Below are positions 1 to 6,056 of a DNA stretch of 6,971 nt, piece after piece; position 1 is the stretch's first letter; each line of letters opens with the position of its first letter. The notes under the pieces are model-generated. The model saw only the letters and a program-made list of their open reading frames with translations. It was not told where the DNA came from and ran no database searches. This DNA comes from DATJBC01 sp035515515 (GTDB lineage: Bacteria; Actinomycetota; Acidimicrobiia; Acidimicrobiales; UBA8190), in the NCBI GenBank assembly GCA_035515515.1, contig DATJBC010000246.1:1-6971 (forward strand), read 5' to 3'. The translations under genes were made by a program, and so were the position numbers.

Positions 1-402
1 CTGGAGGTGCTTCTCGATCTCGAGTGACTCGTGCAGCACGGCGTCGGCGTCGTTGAAGGTGTCCTCGGCGCGCTTGTCGGACGTGGCGGCCTGGATGTTC
101 TGCCCCACGATGATGACGGGCAGCAGCACCAGTTGCAGGAACGTCTGGGCGATCCACGCCACGATGATCAGCTTGTCGCCCGACCGGAAGGCGGTGGGCG
201 CCGAGACCAGGGCCAGGACCGTGAACAGGTACGCGCACCACATGGTGCCGACGATCACCGTGATGCGCAGGCCGACCCGGGCGTTGAAGCGGACCATCGG
301 GTTGGGATGGTGCAGGCGGACCTGGTCGATGGTCTTGACCGGCCCCGTCAACCGCCGTTGCGCGACGTGGGGATGGGGCGTGTGCGTGTAGATGTCGGCC
401 AT
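1..402 (-). CDS. Small two-helix membrane protein of unknown function, C-terminus cut by window edge
   Basis: Reading the minus strand from an ATG at 402-400 gives 134 codons with no stop before the window edge, so the C-terminus is missing. A polar, His/Pro-rich N-terminus (residues 1-40) is followed by two hydrophobic segments at about 45-68 (ITVIVGTMWCAYLFTVLALV) and 77-100 (KLIIVAWIAQTFLQLVLLPV). A charged amphipathic tail (about 101-134, with QNIQAATSDKRAEDTF and HESLEIEKHL) then probably forms a cytoplasmic helix. The two-helix plus QNxQA tail layout recalls DUF1003-type membrane proteins, but I cannot confirm the family and assign no function. No good Shine-Dalgarno precedes the ATG; a GAGAAT box six bases upstream suggests a leaderless start. 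It lies 61 bp downstream of glnE on the same strand, so read-through from glnE is possible. The reading is supported by clean membrane-protein composition, whereas the opposite-strand frames look random. Confidence 0.8.
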   Translation of the reverse strand, partial: MADIYTHTPHPHVAQRRLTGPVKTIDQVRLHHPNPMVRFNARVGLRITVIVGTMWCAYLFTVLALVSAPTAFRSGDKLIIVAWIAQTFLQLVLLPVIIVGQNIQAATSDKRAEDTFNDADAVLHESLEIEKHLQ

Positions 403-408
403 GGGGCA

Positions 409-414
409 ATTCTC
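409..414 (-). promoter_or_regulatory. Possible -10 element for the membrane-protein gene
   Basis: On the minus strand GAGAAT (414 to 409) is followed by six bases (TGCCCC) and then the ATG at 402. This is the same -10-to-start spacing as the nadE promoter in this window (TAGGAT, six bases, GTG). It would give a leaderless or near-leaderless mRNA. The first base departs from the TANNNT consensus and no -35 is evident, so this is a candidate only. Confidence 0.3.
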
Positions 415-434
415 GCGTGGAGGTGCTCCACGCG
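414..434. repeat. Perfect 9-bp inverted repeat with 3-base loop, possible operator or hairpin
   Basis: The arms CGCGTGGAG (414-422) and CTCCACGCG (426-434) are exact reverse complements around GTG. A second palindrome, CCACGCGTGG (428-437), overlaps the right arm, so CGCGTGG appears twice as a direct repeat (414-420 and 431-437), 17 bp apart. The structure lies between the glnE stop and the next start on the minus strand and abuts the candidate GAGAAT -10 box, where a repressor operator would sit. It could also be a glnE terminator, but no U-run follows it on the minus strand. Confidence 0.5.
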
Positions 435-463
435 TGGCGATGGCCGTCAGTCGGCGACGCCGG

Positions 464-3184
464 TCACGGGTTGGTGATGCCGTAGAAGGCGCGCTCCACC
501 ACGCGCCGGGCCCGCCGTGTCACCCGCCGGTAGTCGTCGCGCAGCGCCGAGGGCGTCGTCTCGAGGCTGCGGGCCAGACGGGAGAGCTGGTCGGCCTGGG
601 CCGGGAGCGCGTCCCCGGGGGGCGTGCCGCCCGGGAGCGCCCCCACCAGGTGCCAGCGGTTGCGCGTGTGCTCGCAGAACCGGTAGGCCTCGCCCAGGGC
701 GGCGACGTCGTCGGCCCCGAGCGCCCCGGCGCGGCCGATGGCGTCCAGGGCGCCGAGGGTGCTCGGATCGTCGATGCCGTGTTGGAGCTGCAGCAGCTGC
801 ACCGTCCACTCGACGTCCGACAGCGACCCCCGGCCCAGCTTGAGGTGGAACTGCGGGTCCTCGCGCGCCGAGATGCGCTCGCGCTCGATGCGGGCCTTCA
901 TGCGCCTGATGGCGGCCGCGTCGTCGGGCGTGAAGGGCCGGTCCCACACGAAGGAGCGCACCAGCGCCATGAACCGCTCGCCCAGGGCGGCGTCACCGGC
1001 TACGGGCCGCGCCCGCACCAGGGCCTGGCGCTCCCACGTCTCGGCCCACCGCTCGAAGTAGCCGCCGTAGCCGGCCAGGTCGCGTGCGAGGCGGCCCTGG
1101 CCCCCCTCGGGGCGCAGCCCCAGGTCGAGGGTGCACACCCGGTGGGCGGGGCTCGGGCCGTGCACGGCGTGCAGGAGCGCCTCGGCCACGGCCTCGCCGT
1201 CGCGCCCCGCACCGGCGTCGCCGTCGAAGACGAGCAGCACGTCGAGGTCGCTGGCGTAGGACATCTCGGCACCGCCGAGGCGCCCCATCCCGATCACGGC
1301 GAAGGGCATCGGTGGCCCCACCCAGTCCAGGGCGGCCTGCAGGAGCGCCTCGGCCAGCTGCGTGAGCCACCGCCCGGTGGCCGCCACGTCGTCGAGGCCG
1401 AAGATGTCGCGCGCCGCGATGCGCACCACCTGGTCCTGGCGCACCCGCACGAGCTGGGCCCGGCGCCATGCCTCGTCGGGGTTCCGCCGCAGCCGGTCGT
1501 CGGCTTCGGCCACCAGGGTGGCCCGGGGCGTGGGCGCCAGGGCGGCGTCGTCGCCGACGGTGGCGATGAGCTCGGGATTGCGCTCGATGGCCTCCGACAG
1601 GGTCCGGCTCGACCCCAGCAGGAGGCAGACCCGGCGGGCGGCCTCGGGGGAGTCGCGGAACGTGGCCACCGCCAGGGTGCGCTGGTGGGGGTGGAGGACC
1701 AGGTTGCGCAGGCCGAGCAGCCCGAGGTCGGGGTCGGGCGCCCGTGACAGCCAGTCGAGCAACAGCGGCAGCATCCGGTCCATGAGCCGGGAGCTGCGGG
1801 TGAGCCCGCCCGCCAGCTCCGTCACGGCGGCGCGCGTCCGGGCCGGGTCGGAGAAGCCGAAGGCCGCCAGACGCTCCTGCACCGCCGCGCCCGACATCAC
1901 CGTGGCCCCGGCGCCGGTGGCGGCGGGGACCGCCGCGAAGGCCTCCAGCAGCGGGCGGAAGAAGAGGCGCTCGTGGATGGCGCGCACCTGGTGCTGGCAG
2001 CGGCGCAGCACCTCGTCGAAGCGCTGGGTGGCGGAGGCCGTGGCGTCGTCGACGAAGCCCATCACCAACGCGATGCGGCGGCGGGCGGCGGCGTCCACCG
2101 GCACGGCGTGGGTCTGCTCCTCCTCGACCAGCTGCAGCCTGTGCTCGAGCGTGCGCAGGAAGCGGTAGGCGTCGTGGAGGGCGGCGGCGTCTTCGGCGGC
2201 GACGTACCCCGCCGCGCCCAGCTCCCCCAGGGCGCCCAGCGTGGAGCGGTCGCGGATGCCGGGGTCGGAGCGGCCGTGCACGAGCTGCAGGAGCTGCACG
2301 GCGAACTCGACGTCGCGGATCCCGCCCGGGCCGCGCTTGATCTCCCGCCCCGCCAGGCCCTTGCCCGTGACGATGTCCTCGGTGCGCGCCTTCATGGCGC
2401 GTACCGTGCCGAGCTCGTCCGCGCTGAAGGTGCGGTCCCACACCTGGCGGGCGGCGGCCTCCTCGAAGGCCCGGCCCACGGCGGGGTCGCCGGCCACGGC
2501 GCGGGCCTTGAGGAGCGCCTGGAATTCCCAGGTCGTGGCCCATCGCTCCCAATAGGCGCGGTAGCCGGCGAGCGACCGCGTCAGCGCCCCGGCGCGGCCC
2601 TCGGGACGCAGGTCCGTGTCGACGCGGAAGGCGGCACGCGCCACCTCCAGGACGCGGCGCGCCGCGGCGTCGGCGGGCTCGGCGTCGGTGACGAAGACGA
2701 CGTCGACGTCGCTGGCGTAGTTGAGCTCGCTGCCCCCGAGCTTCCCCATGCCGATGACGCTGAGGCCGCCGGGGTCCCCGGCGATCGTCAGGGCGCCGGA
2801 CAGGACGCCCTCGGCCAGCTCCGCCAGGGCGCGGCCCACGTCCTCCAGGGGGTCCAGGCCGAGCAGGTCCCGTGCCGCGATGCGCAGGAGCTCCAGGCGC
2901 TTGGCGCGTGCCAACGCGCCGGGGTCGGCGGCCTCGAGGGGAACGGGGTGCTCCAGGGCGCCGAGCACGCCGAGGGCGGCGGTGTCGCTGACGCACAGCC
3001 GGCCCAGCGCGTTGCTGGCCGCCATGACCGCCACCACCGTGGCGCCCAGGCTGCGCCCGTCGCCCGTGCCGAGCCGTTCCACGACCTCGGGGCGCGCGTC
3101 GAGGAGGCGCTGCAGGGAGGCCTGCACGATGTCGGGCGCGGCCGACCGCGCGGCCGCCTCGGCCAGGCCCGCGGGGACGCTCAC
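464..3184 (-). CDS. glnE: Bifunctional glutamine synthetase adenylyltransferase / adenylyl-removing enzyme
   Basis: GlnE is a cytoplasmic enzyme that adenylylates glutamine synthetase (inactivating it) and removes the AMP by phosphorolysis. The 906-residue product has the expected two nucleotidyltransferase halves. The N-terminal adenylyl-removing half carries GKLGGSELNYASDVD with the metal-binding pair D159/D161, LRPEG at 192-196 and RGPGGIRDVEF at 284-294. The C-terminal adenylyltransferase half carries GRLGGAEMSYASDLD with D646/D648, LRPEG at 690-694 and GRGSLSDVEW at 784-793. Helical bundles follow each catalytic core. Length is close to E. coli GlnE (about 946) and a little short for actinobacteria. 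The stop is TGA at 466-464. I chose the GTG at 3184. The frame stays open to a GTG at 3262 (932 residues), but codons there include GCA, GGT, CAT, CAT and ACA, unlike the gene body, while GGGGGG lies just upstream of 3184. Other GTG candidates are at 3235 and 3223. A weak CATGCT box at 3249-3244 could be its promoter. It diverges from nadE. Function is near certain; the start is about 60% sure. Confidence 0.96.
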   Translation of the reverse strand: MSVPAGLAEAAARSAAPDIVQASLQRLLDARPEVVERLGTGDGRSLGATVVAVMAASNALGRLCVSDTAALGVLGALEHPVPLEAADPGALARAKRLELLRIAARDLLGLDPLEDVGRALAELAEGVLSGALTIAGDPGGLSVIGMGKLGGSELNYASDVDVVFVTDAEPADAAARRVLEVARAAFRVDTDLRPEGRAGALTRSLAGYRAYWERWATTWEFQALLKARAVAGDPAVGRAFEEAAARQVWDRTFSADELGTVRAMKARTEDIVTGKGLAGREIKRGPGGIRDVEFAVQLLQLVHGRSDPGIRDRSTLGALGELGAAGYVAAEDAAALHDAYRFLRTLEHRLQLVEEEQTHAVPVDAAARRRIALVMGFVDDATASATQRFDEVLRRCQHQVRAIHERLFFRPLLEAFAAVPAATGAGATVMSGAAVQERLAAFGFSDPARTRAAVTELAGGLTRSSRLMDRMLPLLLDWLSRAPDPDLGLLGLRNLVLHPHQRTLAVATFRDSPEAARRVCLLLGSSRTLSEAIERNPELIATVGDDAALAPTPRATLVAEADDRLRRNPDEAWRRAQLVRVRQDQVVRIAARDIFGLDDVAATGRWLTQLAEALLQAALDWVGPPMPFAVIGMGRLGGAEMSYASDLDVLLVFDGDAGAGRDGEAVAEALLHAVHGPSPAHRVCTLDLGLRPEGGQGRLARDLAGYGGYFERWAETWERQALVRARPVAGDAALGERFMALVRSFVWDRPFTPDDAAAIRRMKARIERERISAREDPQFHLKLGRGSLSDVEWTVQLLQLQHGIDDPSTLGALDAIGRAGALGADDVAALGEAYRFCEHTRNRWHLVGALPGGTPPGDALPAQADQLSRLARSLETTPSALRDDYRRVTRRARRVVERAFYGITNP

Positions 3185-3276
3185 GAGCCCCCCCGACGCG
3201 GCCGCGCCCGGTGTCCCGCCCACGACGCCATGCACATGACCGCAGCATGCCAGGCGGCGCACACGAGGGGTGCCGG

Positions 3277-3282
3277 TAGGAT
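3277..3282 (+). promoter_or_regulatory. -10 element of nadE, leaderless-type promoter
   Basis: TAGGAT matches the actinobacterial TANNNT -10 consensus. It is followed by six bases (TCGGCC) and then the GTG start at 3289, so transcription should begin at or next to the start codon. This explains why no Shine-Dalgarno precedes nadE. No recognisable -35 hexamer lies 16-18 bp upstream (3254-3260 is GGCGGCG-like), which is common for such promoters. Confidence 0.6.
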
Positions 3283-3288
3283 TCGGCC

Positions 3289-5094
3289 GTGTCCCACCTG
3301 CGTCTGGTGCTGTGCCAGCTCGACACCGTGGTGGGTGACGTCACCGGCAACGCGGCGCGCATCGTCGACGCCCTGCGGCGCGCCGAGGACGACGGGGCGG
3401 ACGTCGTGGCCTTCCCCGAGCTGGCCATCACCGGCTACCCGCCCGAGGACCTGCTGCTCAAGCCTTCCTTCGTGGCCGAGAACCTCGCCGCGCTCGAGCG
3501 CGTGGCCGGCGCGTCGCGCCAGTGCCTGGCCGTGGTGGGATTCGTCGACGTGACGGGAGGCGAGGACATCGGCGACGCCGTGGCGCACGCCGCCGGCGCG
3601 GGGGTCGTGGCCCGCGAGGCGGCGGTGCGCGGCGCGCCGCGCCGCCTGCGCAACGCCGTGGCGCTGTGCGTGGGGGGCGACGTCCTCGGCGTCTACCACA
3701 AGCGCCGGCTCCCCAACTACGGGGTCTTCGACGAGGAGCGCTGGTTCGCACCGGGCTCGGCCGACTTCGAGCTCTACCGGGTGGCGGGCGCGCTGGTGGG
3801 GGTGTCGATCTGCGAGGACGCCTGGTTCCCCGGGGGCCCCGTGTGCCAGCAGGGGCGGGGCGGGGCCGCCTTGGTGGTGAACGTCAACGCCTCGCCGTAC
3901 TCGATGGGCCGCAGCGCCGACCGCCTGGCGGTGGTGCGCGCGCGCGTGAAGGAGTCGGGATGCGCCGTCGCCTACGTGAACCAGGTGGGCGGCCAGGACG
4001 AGCTGGTCTTCGACGGCGGCTCCTTCGTCGTGGACGCCGCCGGCGACGTGGTGGCGGCCGCCCCGGCTTTCGCCGAGGACACGCTGGTGGTCGACCTGCC
4101 CCTGCCCCCGCCCCCCGGCGCGCCCCGGCTGGCGGTGGTGCCGGTGAGCACCGGGCCCCGCGCCCAGGAGGCCCGGCCCGGGCCGCCGCGGCCACCGGGC
4201 CTCGACGAGGACAGCGAGGTCTACGAGGCCCTCGTGCTCGGCACCCGCGACTACCTCCACAAGAACGGCTTCACCGACGCCGTCATCGGCCTGTCGGGGG
4301 GCATCGACTCCTCGCTGGTGGCCACCGTGGCGGTGGACGCCCTCGGCGCCGAGCACGTGCACGGGCTGGCCATGCCGTCGCGCTACTCGAGCGCGGGGTC
4401 GGTGACCGACGCCACCGCGCTGGCGCAGCACCTGGGCATCGAGCTGTCGACCGTCCCCATCGAGGCCGCCCACCGGACGCTGGGCGAGCTCCTCACCCCG
4501 GTGGTGGGGGCGCCTCCGTCGGGGCTCACCGACGAGAACCTGCAGTCGCGCATCCGGGGGGTGCTCCTCATGGCGGTGTCCAACGCGCGGGGCTGGATGG
4601 TGCTCACCACCGGCAACAAGAGCGAGCTGGCCACGGGGTACTCGACCCTCTACGGCGACTCGGCGGGGGGCTTCGCCGTCATCAAGGACGTGCCCAAGAC
4701 GCTCGTCTACCGCCTGTGCCGGCTGCGCAACCAGCGCGCCGGGTACGCCGTGATCCCCGAGTCGGTGCTCACCAAGGCGCCCTCGGCCGAGTTGCGCCCC
4801 GACCAGCGCGACGACGAGAGCCTGCCGCCCTACGACGTGCTCGATCCCCTCCTCGAGGCCCTCGTGGTCAACGACCGCTCCATCGCCGACGTCGTGCGCG
4901 GGGGGCGCGACCCGCAGGTGGTGGCCAGGGTGGCGGCGCTCGTGGACCAGGCGGAGTACAAGCGCCGCCAGTCCCCGCCCGGCGTGCGCATCACCGCCAA
5001 GGCCTTCGGCAAGGACCGGCGCATGCCCATCACCAACCGCTACCGGGACCCCGCGCCCGACCCGGCGTCCTCCTCCGGCGCGCACCGTGCCTGA
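3289..5094 (+). CDS. nadE: Glutamine-dependent NAD+ synthetase
   Basis: This 601-residue cytoplasmic enzyme makes NAD+ from deamido-NAD+ (nicotinate adenine dinucleotide), ATP and glutamine, the last step of NAD synthesis. The N-terminal nitrilase-fold glutaminase (about 1-275) has the triad Glu44 (FPELAITGYPPEDLL), Lys138 (VYHKRRLPNYGVFDE) and Cys175 (ISICEDAWFP-like, here VSICEDAWFP). A Pro-rich linker at about 270-304 joins it to the C-terminal synthetase. That domain has the PP-loop SGGIDSS (336-342), SRYSS (364-368), TGNKSELATGYSTLYGD (441-457), TKAPSAELRPDQ (495-506) and the typical ending EYKRRQSPPGVRIT...DRRMPITNRYR. Length fits the two-domain bacterial class. Residues about 88-119 are an Ala/Gly/Arg-rich insertion in the glutaminase domain that most family members lack. 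The GTG start directly begins MSHLRLVLCQLDTVVGD, the usual nitrilase beta-strand, and sits six bases after the TAGGAT box. The 3' end overlaps the next gene by 8 bp. Divergent from glnE. Confidence 0.97.
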   Translation: MSHLRLVLCQLDTVVGDVTGNAARIVDALRRAEDDGADVVAFPELAITGYPPEDLLLKPSFVAENLAALERVAGASRQCLAVVGFVDVTGGEDIGDAVAHAAGAGVVAREAAVRGAPRRLRNAVALCVGGDVLGVYHKRRLPNYGVFDEERWFAPGSADFELYRVAGALVGVSICEDAWFPGGPVCQQGRGGAALVVNVNASPYSMGRSADRLAVVRARVKESGCAVAYVNQVGGQDELVFDGGSFVVDAAGDVVAAAPAFAEDTLVVDLPLPPPPGAPRLAVVPVSTGPRAQEARPGPPRPPGLDEDSEVYEALVLGTRDYLHKNGFTDAVIGLSGGIDSSLVATVAVDALGAEHVHGLAMPSRYSSAGSVTDATALAQHLGIELSTVPIEAAHRTLGELLTPVVGAPPSGLTDENLQSRIRGVLLMAVSNARGWMVLTTGNKSELATGYSTLYGDSAGGFAVIKDVPKTLVYRLCRLRNQRAGYAVIPESVLTKAPSAELRPDQRDDESLPPYDVLDPLLEALVVNDRSIADVVRGGRDPQVVARVAALVDQAEYKRRQSPPGVRITAKAFGKDRRMPITNRYRDPAPDPASSSGAHRA

Positions 5095-5806
5095 CCGCTT
5101 CGACGTCCTGGCCATGGCCATGGGGGCCGCCGGTCCGGGACCCGCCCCGGGCGAGGGCGCGCCGGCGGTGAGCCTCCACACCCACGCCCGGCTGGTGGGC
5201 GCCTACCAGTGGATGGAGCGCCGCCTCTTCGAGGTGCTGGGCTCGTGGGTGTCCTCCGAGCCCGTGGCCGAGGCGCGCATCATGTTCGACCTCTACAGCC
5301 AGCAGCACGCCTGGCACGCCGAGCTGTTCGCCGAGCGCCTGCCCGCCCTGGACCAGGTCGACCCCGACACCCTCACCGTGCCCCCGAGCGTCGAGGTCGA
5401 CCGCGTGCTGTCGGCCCTGGCGGGCGAGCTGCCGGCCGGTGACGCCGCCGCCCCGCCCGACCCCGACGGCGCGGTCTTCGTGGCGCCCCGGCCCGGCGCG
5501 GGGATCCCGGCCGGGGGCACGCTCCTGCGCCTGGTGGGCCTGGGCCGGGTGGTGCTCCCCCGCCTGGCGGCCGGCTACGGCCTGCACCTGCGGCGGGCCT
5601 CGACGCTGTCCGACGCCCCCGTGCGGCGGAGCCTGCGCATGGTGCTCCACGACGAGATAGAGCAGTGGCGGGCGCTGGAGGCCCTCACCCAGGCGCTCGT
5701 GCGCCGGCCCCACGACGTGGCCGTGGTGAGCGCCCACCAGCAGCGCCTCGAGGAGCTCGTGGCGGCCACGGGCGTCGGCCTGGTGCCCTGGCCCGACAGG
5801 CCGTGA
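5087..5806 (+). CDS. All-helical, ferritin-like protein of unknown function, coupled to nadE
   Basis: A 239-residue soluble protein that I cannot name. The GTG at 5087 overlaps the nadE stop (TGA 5092-5094) by 8 bp, so it is probably translated by coupling from the same mRNA; in-frame ATGs at 5114 and 5120 are alternatives. After a low-complexity start (1-28), two long helices at about 30-55 (ARLVGAYQWMERRLFEVLG) and 57-86 (FDLYSQQHAWHAELFAERL) are followed by an Ala/Pro/Gly-rich linker (about 113-143). Two further helices lie at about 145-171 (RLVGLGRVVLPRLAAGY) and 176-204 (MVLHDEIEQWRALEAL), then a last one at 207-229. This pseudo-repeated pair of helical hairpins with Glu/His-rich helices resembles the ferritin-like fold. 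HAWHAE and HDEIEQW lie where metal ligands would, but a full Glu/ExxH set is not present, so iron binding is not established. No signal peptide or membrane helix. Codon use is like its neighbours, supporting a real gene. Confidence 0.82.
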   Translation: MPDRFDVLAMAMGAAGPGPAPGEGAPAVSLHTHARLVGAYQWMERRLFEVLGSWVSSEPVAEARIMFDLYSQQHAWHAELFAERLPALDQVDPDTLTVPPSVEVDRVLSALAGELPAGDAAAPPDPDGAVFVAPRPGAGIPAGGTLLRLVGLGRVVLPRLAAGYGLHLRRASTLSDAPVRRSLRMVLHDEIEQWRALEALTQALVRRPHDVAVVSAHQQRLEELVAATGVGLVPWPDRP

Positions 5807-5889
5807 CGGTGCGGGGACGTGCAGTGGCGATGGGGCGCGAGGAAGGGCCGGCGGCGCCGTTACCCAAGCGGCCGGCGCGCCGATCGGCA

Positions 5890-5907
5890 CCGAACGGGAG
5901 GGTTCGG
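5890..5907. repeat. 6-bp inverted repeat upstream of the sigma-factor promoter
   Basis: CCGAAC (5890-5895) and GTTCGG (5902-5907) are exact reverse complements around a 6-base GGGAGG loop. The right arm covers where a -35 would sit for the TAGACT box at 5924 (16-17 bp spacing), so it may be a regulator site. It is short, and chance is a real alternative. Confidence 0.3.
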
Positions 5908-5923
5908 CCCTTGACGACGCCGG

Positions 5924-5929
5924 TAGACT
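5924..5929 (+). promoter_or_regulatory. Candidate -10 element of the sigma-factor gene
   Basis: TAGACT fits TANNNT and stands in the most A/T-containing part of the gap (TAGACTGATATCC). Transcription would start near 5936, giving a leader of about 120 bases. A TTGACG at 5911-5916 looks like a -35 but is only 7 bp away, too close to pair with this box. The properly spaced position (about 5901-5907) reads GGTTCGG, a poor -35. Confidence 0.4.
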
Positions 5930-5939
5930 GATATCCACA

Positions 5940-5957
5940 GGCGTGCCGTAGGCGTGC
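5940..5957. repeat. Tandem GGCGTGC direct repeat in the sigma-factor leader
   Basis: GGCGTGC occurs at 5940-5946 and again at 5951-5957, an 11-bp step, about one helical turn, separated by CGTA. It lies just downstream of the predicted transcription start, a position suited to a repressor or an element in the leader. Only two 7-base copies are present, so the evidence is modest. Confidence 0.3.
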
Positions 5958-6042
5958 ACCCGACCCGGCACCGCCGGCTCCGGTCCCATGCACGGCCACC
6001 AGGGCATTCACCACCGGCACCGAGGGCCGGAGGCTTTCCGAC

Positions 6043-6048
6043 GAAGGG
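6043..6048 (+). promoter_or_regulatory. Ribosome-binding site that supports the TTG start of the sigma factor
   Basis: GAAGGG ends 8 bases before the TTG at 6057. This is a usable Shine-Dalgarno at normal spacing, whereas the upstream in-frame ATG at 5988 is preceded only by CCGGCTCCGGTCCC. It helps decide in favour of the TTG. Confidence 0.5.
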
Positions 6049-6056
6049 TTGAGACG

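Larger units (their letters stand above)
5807..6056. other. 250-bp intergenic region between the nadE operon and the sigma-factor gene
   Basis: No convincing reading frame fills this gap. It contains a weak GC hairpin near the end of the upstream gene (GCGCCG 5854-5859 with CGGCGC 5873-5878, no T-run), an inverted repeat at 5890-5907, a TAGACT -10 candidate at 5924, a tandem GGCGTGC pair at 5940-5957, and a GAAGGG ribosome-binding site at 6043. Local A/T-containing patches stand out from the GC-rich genes, as expected for a promoter region. The upstream unit probably ends and the sigma unit begins here. Confidence 0.6.

Noticed and set aside
392..1747. A 451-residue plus-strand frame antisense to glnE
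   Set aside because: No motif, shadow composition, and it is the mirror of the adenylyltransferase half of GlnE. The other antisense frames at 1973-3553 and 5685-6953 are rejected for the same reason.
993..3431. An 812-residue open frame on the minus strand in a different frame from glnE
   Set aside because: It is dominated by Arg, Gly, Pro and Ala with no domain, and it overlaps the clear GlnE frame and the nadE promoter. Long false frames are expected where third positions are almost all G or C.
3181..5181. A 666-residue open frame antisense to nadE
   Set aside because: Composition is rich in His, Arg, Gly and Val with no recognisable motif; NadE on the plus strand carries every catalytic motif in order. 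It is a GC shadow.
5854..5878. Possible intrinsic terminator after the ferritin-like gene
   Set aside because: The stem GCGCCG/CGGCGC is only 6 bp with a 13-base loop and no T-run. In DNA this GC-rich such stems are common by chance.
5911..5916. TTGACG as the -35 of the sigma-factor promoter
   Set aside because: It is only 7 bp from TAGACT, and the sequence 16-18 bp downstream (ATCCAC/TCCACA) is not a -10 box.
5885..6022. Three copies of CGGCACCG in the gap before the sigma gene (5885, 5966, 6015)
   Set aside because: Spacing is irregular and the same 8-mer occurs inside glnE (about 1266), so GC-rich chance is the simpler explanation.
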